A DNA stretch of 64,000 bases from Theocolax elegans (taxonomy: Eukaryota > Arthropoda > Insecta > Hymenoptera > Cerocephalidae): positions 110,986,800-111,050,799 of the forward strand of contig CM047425.1 of the NCBI GenBank assembly GCA_026168455.1, given 5' to 3'. Below are positions 55,901 to 64,000 of this stretch, piece after piece; position 1 is the first letter of the stretch; each line of letters starts with the position of its first letter. Both the position numbers and the translations under genes were made by a program. The notes below the pieces were generated by a model that made no database searches, had not been told where the DNA came from, and saw nothing but the letters and a program-made list of their open reading frames with translations.

Positions 55901-58900
55901 CTGACTGCGGCTTGAAATGAGCTGAAACAAGGAAACTTAAGCTCATTTTAGCTGCCTTAAGCTGAAAGTTAGCTCCACTGCAATATGAATAGTGTCTCCA
56001 AGCTGTCTGCGGCTTGAAATGAGCTGAAACAATGAAACTTAAGCTCATTTTAGCTACCTTAAGCTGAAAGTTAGCTCCACTGCAATAAGAACAGTGTTTC
56101 CAAGCTATCTCCGGCTAGAAATGAGCTGAATTAAGGAAACTTAAGCTCATTTTAGCTACCTTAAGCTGAAAGTTAGCTCCACTGCAATAAGAACAATGTC
56201 TCCAAGCTATCTCCGGCTAGAAATGAGCTGAAGCAAGGAAACTTAAGCTCATTTTAGCTACCTCAAGCTGAAAGCTAGCTCCATTGCAATAAGAGCAGTG
56301 TCTCCAAGCTGTCTGCGGCTTGAAATGAGCTGAAACAAGGAAACTTAAGCTCATTTTAGCTACCTTAAGCTGAAAGTTAGCTCCACTGCAATAAGAACAG
56401 TGTCTCCAAGCTGACTGCGGCTGGAAATGAGCTGAAACAAGCTGAAACAAGCTGAATAAGACTAAAAATATTTTCCCATTTGTCTAGCAGTGGAAGCTAG
56501 TGTCCTAAGCACGTAAGATTTTTTTGACAGCAATCAGGTTATTAAATACCATAGATTAGAGACAACTATAAGATACCCGTCTATGTGTTGATATTTCGGA
56601 TGCCGGCAAGAAGCTAAAGTCTGGACTTTGACTGACTTGCTGTTTTCATATCAATTGCAAATGACATTATTGATTTTGGGAAACGTTACAACACTAGCAG
56701 GAAACTTAAGCTCATTTTAGCTACCTTAAGCTGAATGTTAGCTCCACTGCAATAAGAACAGTGTCTCCAAGCTGACTGCGGCTTGAAATGAGCTGAAACA
56801 AGGAAACTTAAGCTCATTTTAGCTACCTCAAGCTGAAAGTTAGCTCCACTGCAATAAGAACAGTGTCTCCAAGCTGACTGCGACTTGAAATGAGCTAAAA
56901 CATGGAAACTTAAGCTCATTGTAGCTACCTCAAGCTGAAAGTTAGCTCCACTGCAATAAGAACAGTGTCTCCAAGCTATCTCCGGCTAGAAATGAGCTGA
57001 ATTAAGGAAACTTAAGCTCATTTTAGCTACCTTAAGCTGAAAGTTAGCTCCACTGCAATAAGAACAGTGTCTCCAAGCTATCTCCGGCTAGAAATGAGCT
57101 GAAGCAAGGAAACTTAAGCTCATTTTAGCTACCTCAAGCTGAAAGCTAGCTCCACTGCAATAAGCGCAGTGTCTCCAAGCTGTCTGCGGCTTGAAATGAG
57201 CTGAAACAAGCTGAAACAAGCTGAATAAGACTAAAAATATTTTCCCATTTGTCTAGCAGTGGAAGCTAGGGTCCTAAGCACGTAAGATTTTTTTGACAGC
57301 AATCAGGTTATTAAATACCATAGATTAGAGACAATTATAAGATACCCGTCTATGTGTTGATATTTCTGATAACGGCAAGAAGCAAAAGTCTGGACTTTGA
57401 CTGACTTCCTGTCATCGTTACAATTGCAACTGACATTATTGATTATCGGAAACGTTACCACACTAGCAGGAAACTTAAGCTCATTTTAGCTACCTTAAGC
57501 TGAAAGTTAGCTCCACTGCAATAAGAACAGTGTCTCCAAGCTGACTGCGGCTTGAAATGAGCTGAAACAAGGAAACTTAAGCTCATTTTAGCTACCTTAA
57601 GCTGAAAGTTAGCTCCACTGCAATATGAATAGTGTCTCCAAGCTGTCTGCGGCTTGAAATGAGCTGAAACAATGAAACTTAAGCTCATTTTAGCTACCTT
57701 AAGCTGAAAGTTAGCTCCACTGCAATAAGAACAGTGTTTCCAAGCTATCTCCGGCTAGAAATGAGCTGAATTAAGGAAACTTAAGCTCATTTTAGCTACC
57801 TTAAGCTGAATGTTAGCTCCACTGCAATAAGAACAGTGTCTCCAAGCTGACTGCGGCTTGAAATGAGCTGAAACAAGGAAACTTAAGCTCATTTTAGCTG
57901 CCTTAAGCTGAAAGTTAGCTCCACTGCAATATGAATAGTGTCTCCAAGCTGTCTGCGGCTTGAAATGAGCTGAAACAATGAAACTTAAGCTCATTTTAGC
58001 TACCTTAAGCTGAAAGTTAGCTCCACTGCAATAAGAACAGTGTTTCCAAGCTATCTCCGGCTAGAAATGAGCTGAATTAAGGAAACTTAAGCTCATTTTA
58101 GCTACCTTAAGCTGAAAGTTAGCTCCACTGCAATAAGAACAATGTCTCCAAGCTATCTCCGGCTAGAAATGAGCTGAAGCAAGGAAACTTAAGCTCATTT
58201 TAGCTACCTCAAGCTGAAAGCTAGCTCCACTGCAATAAGAGCAGTGTCTCCAAGCTGTCTGCGGCTTGAAATGAGCTGAAACAAGGAAACTTAAGCTCAT
58301 TTTAGCTACCTTAAGCTGAAAGTTAGCTCCACTGCAATAAGAACAGTGTCTCCAAGCTGACTGCGGCTGGAAATGAGCTGAAACAAGCTGAAACAAGCTG
58401 AATAAGACTAAAAATATTTTCCCATTTGTCTAGCAGTGGAAGCTAGTGTCCTAAGCACGTAAGATTTTTTGACAGCAATCAGGTTATTAAATACCATAGA
58501 TTAGAGACAACTATAAGATACCCGTCTATGTGTTGATATTTCGGATGCCGGCAAGAAGCTAAAGTCTGGACTTTGACTGACTTGCTGTTTTCATATCAAT
58601 TGCAAATGACATTATTGATTTTGGGAAACGTTACAACACTAGCAGGAAACTTAAGCTCATTTTAGCTACCTTAAGCTGAATGTTAGCTCCACTGCAATAA
58701 GAACAGTGTCTCCAAGCTGACTGCGGCTTGAAATGAGCTGAAACAAGGAAACTTAAGCTCATTTTAGCTACCTCAAGCTGAAAGTTAGCTCCACTGCAAT
58801 AAGAACAGTGTCTCCAAGCTGACTGCGACTTGAAATGAGCTAAAACATGGAAACTTAAGCTCATTGTAGCTACCTCAAGCTGAAAGTTAGCTCCACTGCA

Positions 58901-59422
58901 ATAAGAACAGTGTCTCCAAGCTATCTCCGGCTAGAAATGAGCTGAATTAAGGAAACTTAAGCTCATTTTAGCTACCTTAAGCTGAAAGTTAGCTCCACTG
59001 CAATAAGAACAGTGTCTCCAAGCTATCTCCGGCTAGAAATGAGCTGAAGCAAGGAAACTTAAGCTCATTTTAGCTACCTCAAGCTGAAAGCTAGCTCCAC
59101 TGCAATAAGCGCAGTGTCTCCAAGCTGTCTGCGGCTTGAAATGAGCTGAAACAAGCTGAAACAAGCTGAATAAGACTAAAAATATTTTCCCATTTGTCTA
59201 GCAGTGGAAGCTTGGGTCCTAAGCACGTAAGATTTTTTTGACAGCAATCAGGTTATTAAATACCATAGATTAGAGACAATTATAAGATACCCGTCTATGT
59301 GTTGATATTTCTGATAACGGCAAGAAGCAAAAGTCTGGACTTTGACTGACTTCCTGTCATCGTTACAATTGCAACTGACATTATTGATTATCGGAAACGT
59401 TACCACACTAGCAGGAAACTTA

Positions 59423-59735
59423 AGCTCAATTTAGCTACCTTAAGCTGAACATTAGCTCCACTGCAATAAGAACAGTTTCTCCAAGCTGACTGCGGCTTGA
59501 AATGAGCTGAAACTAGGAAACTTAAGCTCATTTTAGCTACCTCAAGCTGAAAGTTAGCTCCACTGCAACAAGAACAGTGTTTCCAAACTATCTCCGGCTT
59601 GAAATGAGCTGAAACAAGGAAACTTAAGCTCATTTTAGCTATCTTAAGCTGAAAGTTAGCTCCACTGCAATAAGAACAGTGTCTCCTAGCTGTCTGCGAC
59701 TTGAAATGAGCTAAAACATGGAAACTTAAGCTCAT
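59423..59735. repeat. Block of unusual monomers shared with minisatellite flanks
   Basis: Three monomers with the rare markers GAACATTAGC, CAGTTTCTCC, GAAACTAGG, GCAACAAGAAC and CCAAACTATCTCCGGCTTG. They match 26279-26590 and 42323-42634, where they sit directly right of the 21-bp minisatellite. Here they follow an S spacer instead, with no minisatellite. Confidence 0.85.
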
Positions 59736-62700
59736 TTTAGCTACCTTAAGCTGAATGTTAGCTCCACTGCAATAAGAACAGTGTCTCCAAGCTGACTGCG
59801 GCTTGAAATGAGCTGAAACAAGCAAACTTAAGCTCATTTTAGCTACCTCAAGCTGAAAGTTAGCTCCACTGCAATAAGAACAGTGTCTCCAAGCTGACTG
59901 CGACTTGAAATGAGCTAAAACATGGAAACTTAAGCTCATTGTAGCTACCTCAAGCTGAAAGTTAGCTCCACTGCAATAAGAACAGTGTCTCCAAGCTATC
60001 TCCGGCTAGAAATGAGCTGAATTAAGGAAACTTAAGCTCATTTTAGCTACCTTAAGCTGAAAGTTAGCTCCACTGCAATAAGAACAGTGTCTCCAAGCTA
60101 TCTCCGGCTAGAAATGAGCTGAAGCAAGGAAACTTAAGCTCATTTTAGCTACCTCAAGCTGAAAGCTAGCTCCACTGCAATAAGCGCAGTGTCTCCAAGC
60201 TGTCTGCGGCTTGAAATGAGCTGAAACAAGCTGAAACAAGCTGAATAAGACTAAAAATATTTTCCCATTTGTCTAGCAGTGGAAGCTTGGGTCCTAAGCA
60301 CGTAAGATTTTTTTGACAGCAATCAGGTTATTAAATACCATAGATTAGAGACAATTATAAGATACCCGTCTATGTGTTGATATTTCTGATAACGGCAAGA
60401 AGCAAAAGTCTGGACTTTGACTGACTTCCTGTCATCGTTACAATTGCAACTGACATTATTGATTATCGGAAACGTTACCACACTAGCAGGAAACTTAAGC
60501 TCATTTTAGCTACCTTAAGCTGAAAGTTAGCTCCACTGCAATAAGAACAGTGTCTCCAAGCTATCTCCGGCTAGAAATGAGCAGAAACAAGGAAACTTAA
60601 GCTCATTTTAGCTACCTTAAGCTGAAAGTTAGCTCCACTGCAATATGAACAGTGTCTCCAAGCTATCTCCAGCTAGAAATGAGCTGAATTAAGGAAACTT
60701 AAGCTCATTTTAGCTACCTTAAGCTGAATGTTAGCTCCACTGCAATAAGAACAGTGTCTCCAAGCTGACTGCGGCTTGAAATGAGCTGAAACAAGGAAAC
60801 TTAAGCTCATTTTAGCTGCCTTAAGCTGAAAGTTAGCTCCACTGCAATATGAATAGTGTCTCCAAGCTGTCTGCGGCTTGAAATGAGCTGAAACAATGAA
60901 ACTTAAGCTCATTTTAGCTACCTTAAGCTGAAAGTTAGCTCCACTGCAATAAGAACAGTGTTTCCAAGCTATCTCCGGCTAGAAATGAGCTGAATTAAGG
61001 AAACTTAAGCTCATTTTAGCTACCTTAAGCTGAAAGTTAGCTCCACTGCAATAAGAACAATGTCTCCAAGCTATCTCCGGCTAGAAATGAGCTGAAGCAA
61101 GGAAACTTAAGCTCATTTTAGCTACCTCAAGCTGAAAGCTAGCTCCATTGCAATAAGAGCAGTGTCTCCAAGCTGTCTGCGGCTTGAAATGAGCTGAAAC
61201 AAGGAAACTTAAGCTCATTTTAGCTACCTTAAGCTGAATGTTAGCTCCACTGCAATAAGAACAGTGTCTCCAAGCTGACTGCGGCTTGAAATGAGCTGAA
61301 ACAAGGAAACTTAAGCTCATTTTAGCTGCCTTAAGCTGAAAGTTAGCTCCACTGCAATATGAATAGTGTCTCCAAGCTGTCTGCGGCTTGAAATGAGCTG
61401 AAACAATGAAACTTAAGCTCATTTTAGCTACCTTAAGCTGAAAGTTAGCTCCACTGCAATAAGAACAGTGTTTCCAAGCTATCTCCGGCTAGAAATGAGC
61501 TGAATTAAGGAAACTTAAGCTCATTTTAGCTACCTTAAGCTGAAAGTTAGCTCCACTGCAATAAGAACAGTGTCTCCAAGCTATCTCCGGCTAGAAATGA
61601 GCAGAAACAAGGAAACTTAAGCTCATTTTAGCTACCTTAAGCTGAAAGTTAGCTCCACTGCAATATGAACAGTGTCTCCAAGCTATCTCCAGCTAGAAAT
61701 GAGCTGAATTAAGGAAACTTAAGCTCATTTTAGCTACCTTAAGCTGAATGTTAGCTCCACTGCAATAAGAACAGTGTCTCCAAGCTGACTGCGGCTTGAA
61801 ATGAGCTGAAACAAGGAAACTTAAGCTCATTTTAGCTGCCTTAAGCTGAAAGTTAGCTCCACTGCAATATGAATAGTGTCTCCAAGCTGTCTGCGGCTTG
61901 AAATGAGCTGAAACAATGAAACTTAAGCTCATTTTAGCTACCTTAAGCTGAAAGTTAGCTCCACTGCAATAAGAACAGTGTTTCCAAGCTATCTCCGGCT
62001 AGAAATGAGCTGAATTAAGGAAACTTAAGCTCATTTTAGCTACCTTAAGCTGAAAGTTAGCTCCACTGCAATAAGAACAATGTCTCCAAGCTATCTCCGG
62101 CTAGAAATGAGCTGAAGCAAGGAAACTTAAGCTCATTTTAGCTACCTCAAGCTGAAAGCTAGCTCCATTGCAATAAGAGCAGTGTCTCCAAGCTGTCTGC
62201 GGCTTGAAATGAGCTGAAACAAGGAAACTTAAGCTCATTTTAGCTACCTTAAGCTGAAAGTTAGCTCCACTGCAATAAGAACAGTGTCTCCAAGCTGACT
62301 GCGGCTGGAAATGAGCTGAAACAAGCTGAAACAAGCTGAATAAGACTAAAAATATTTTCCCATTTGTCTAGCAGTGGAAGCTAGTGTCCTAAGCACGTAA
62401 GATTTTTTTGACAGCAATCAGGTTATTAAATACCATAGATTAGAGACAACTATAAGATACCCGTCTATGTGTTGATATTTCGGATGCCGGCAAGAAGCTA
62501 AAGTCTGGACTTTGACTGACTTGCTGTTTTCATATCAATTGCAAATGACATTATTGATTTTGGGAAACGTTACAACACTAGCAGGAAACTTAAGCTCATT
62601 TTAGCTACCTTAAGCTGAATGTTAGCTCCACTGCAATAAGAACAGTGTCTCCAAGCTGACTGCGGCTTGAAATGAGCTGAAACAAGGAAACTTAAGCTCA

Positions 62701-64000
62701 TTTTAGCTACCTCAAGCTGAAAGTTAGCTCCACTGCAATAAGAACAGTGTCTCCAAGCTGACTGCGACTTGAAATGAGCTAAAACATGGAAACTTAAGCT
62801 CATTGTAGCTACCTCAAGCTGAAAGTTAGCTCCACTGCAATAAGAACAGTGTCTCCAAGCTATCTCCGGCTAGAAATGAGCTGAATTAAGGAAACTTAAG
62901 CTCATTTTAGCTACCTTAAGCTGAAAGTTAGCTCCACTGCAATAAGAACAGTGTCTCCAAGCTATCTCCGGCTAGAAATGAGCTGAAGCAAGGAAACTTA
63001 AGCTCATTTTAGCTACCTCAAGCTGAAAGCTAGCTCCACTGCAATAAGCGCAGTGTCTCCAAGCTGTCTGCGGCTTGAAATGAGCTGAAACAAGCTGAAA
63101 CAAGCTGAATAAGACTAAAAATATTTTCCCATTTGTCTAGCAGTGGAAGCTAGGGTCCTAAGCACGTAAGATTTTTTTGACAGCAATCAGGTTATTAAAT
63201 ACCATAGATTAGAGACAATTATAAGATACCCGTCTATGTGTTGATATTTCTGATAACGGCAAGAAGCAAAAGTCTGGACTTTGACTGACTTCCTGTCATC
63301 GTTACAATTGCAACTGACATTATTGATTATCGGAAACGTTACCACACTAGCAGGAAACTTAAGCTCATTTTAGCTACCTTAAGCTGAAAGTTAGCTCCAC
63401 TGCAATAAGAACAGTGTCTCCAAGCTGACTGCGGCTTGAAATGAGCTGAAACAAGGAAACTTAAGCTCATTTTAGCTACCTTAAGCTGAAAGTTAGCTCC
63501 ACTGCAATATGAATAGTGTCTCCAAGCTGTCTGCGGCTTGAAATGAGCTGAAACAATGAAACTTAAGCTCATTTTAGCTACCTTAAGCTGAAAGTTAGCT
63601 CCACTGCAATAAGAACAGTGTTTCCAAGCTATCTCCGGCTAGAAATGAGCTGAATTAAGGAAACTTAAGCTCATTTTAGCTACCTTAAGCTGAATGTTAG
63701 CTCCACTGCAATAAGAACAGTGTCTCCAAGCTGACTGCGGCTTGAAATGAGCTGAAACAAGGAAACTTAAGCTCATTTTAGCTGCCTTAAGCTGAAAGTT
63801 AGCTCCACTGCAATATGAATAGTGTCTCCAAGCTGTCTGCGGCTTGAAATGAGCTGAAACAATGAAACTTAAGCTCATTTTAGCTACCTTAAGCTGAAAG
63901 TTAGCTCCACTGCAATAAGAACAGTGTTTCCAAGCTATCTCCGGCTAGAAATGAGCTGGATTAAGGAAACTTAAGCTCATTTTAGCTACCTTAAGCTGAA

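Larger units (their letters stand above)
48204..64000. repeat. 102-bp satellite array, segment 13 (to right edge)
   Basis: A continuous array with no F or R2. Main-type S starts at 49031, 50467, 52311, 54461, 57223, 59168, 60243 and 63107. Variant S starts at 49698, 51542, 53692, 56454, 58400 and 62338. Each variant S is followed by a main-type S after 768-769 bp, whereas the reverse spacing varies from 667 to 1993 bp in steps of 102. The stretch from about 55.2 kb is repeated from about 61.1 kb with a constant 5884-bp offset. GCTGCCTTAAGC and AACAATGTCTCC variants are confined to this segment. The array continues beyond the window. Confidence 0.95.

Noticed and set aside
1956..63878. Dozens of minus-strand frames of 66-179 codons (MSLSF...CSYCSGA...)
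   Set aside because: They are type-B satellite monomers read in phase. The length is a multiple of three, the frame closes at each type-A TAG, and there is no initiation context, domain or gene structure.

Overview
The window is eukaryotic, gene-poor, repeat-dominated DNA, most likely from an arthropod and probably an insect. The basis is an R2-clade retrotransposon, a TTAA-flanked foldback element and a long complex satellite; the sequence does not identify a species. No host protein-coding gene, tRNA or rRNA gene was found.

Layout. Positions 1-955 hold about three copies of a ~359-bp tandem repeat. Positions 956-1744 hold AT-rich, apparently unique DNA with a (TA)35 tract. From 1745 to the right edge the window is one satellite array of roughly 350 monomers of 102 bp (my estimate), interrupted by six kinds of sequence. 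(1) A ~248-bp spacer S occurs 31 times. (2) A 513-bp, almost fully palindromic element F occurs 8 times, each flanked by TTAA. (3) Two copies of a 5'-truncated R2 element lie on the minus strand at 9065-12087 and 15266-18284. (4) Two blocks of a 21-bp minisatellite lie at 22885-26265 and 39200-42308. (5) A 1.49-kb probable solo LTR lies at 46715-48203. (6) A 104-bp A-tailed insertion sits inside one F copy.

The best result concerns R2. The satellite monomer, read on the minus strand, contains CTTAAGG|TAGCTAAAATG. This closely matches the 28S rDNA R2 target as I recall it, CTTAAGG|TAGCCAAATG. The R2 element sits exactly at the position marked by the bar, in the same orientation as in rDNA, with no target-site duplication and no loss of satellite bases. 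The satellite therefore acts as a mimic landing site for an rDNA-specific retrotransposon. The element was then copied together with the surrounding array.

The array behaves as a higher-order repeat that changes length by whole monomers. Distances between S units equal 565 bp plus multiples of 102 bp, once 517 is subtracted for F, 1493 for the LTR and 3023 or 3019 for R2. This arithmetic independently checks the insertion boundaries. Within the monomer, AGCT-like motifs recur about every 10.2 bp, so 102 bp is close to ten helical turns. Most open reading frames here arise because 102 and 21 are divisible by three. The only convincing protein is the truncated R2 reverse transcriptase/endonuclease.
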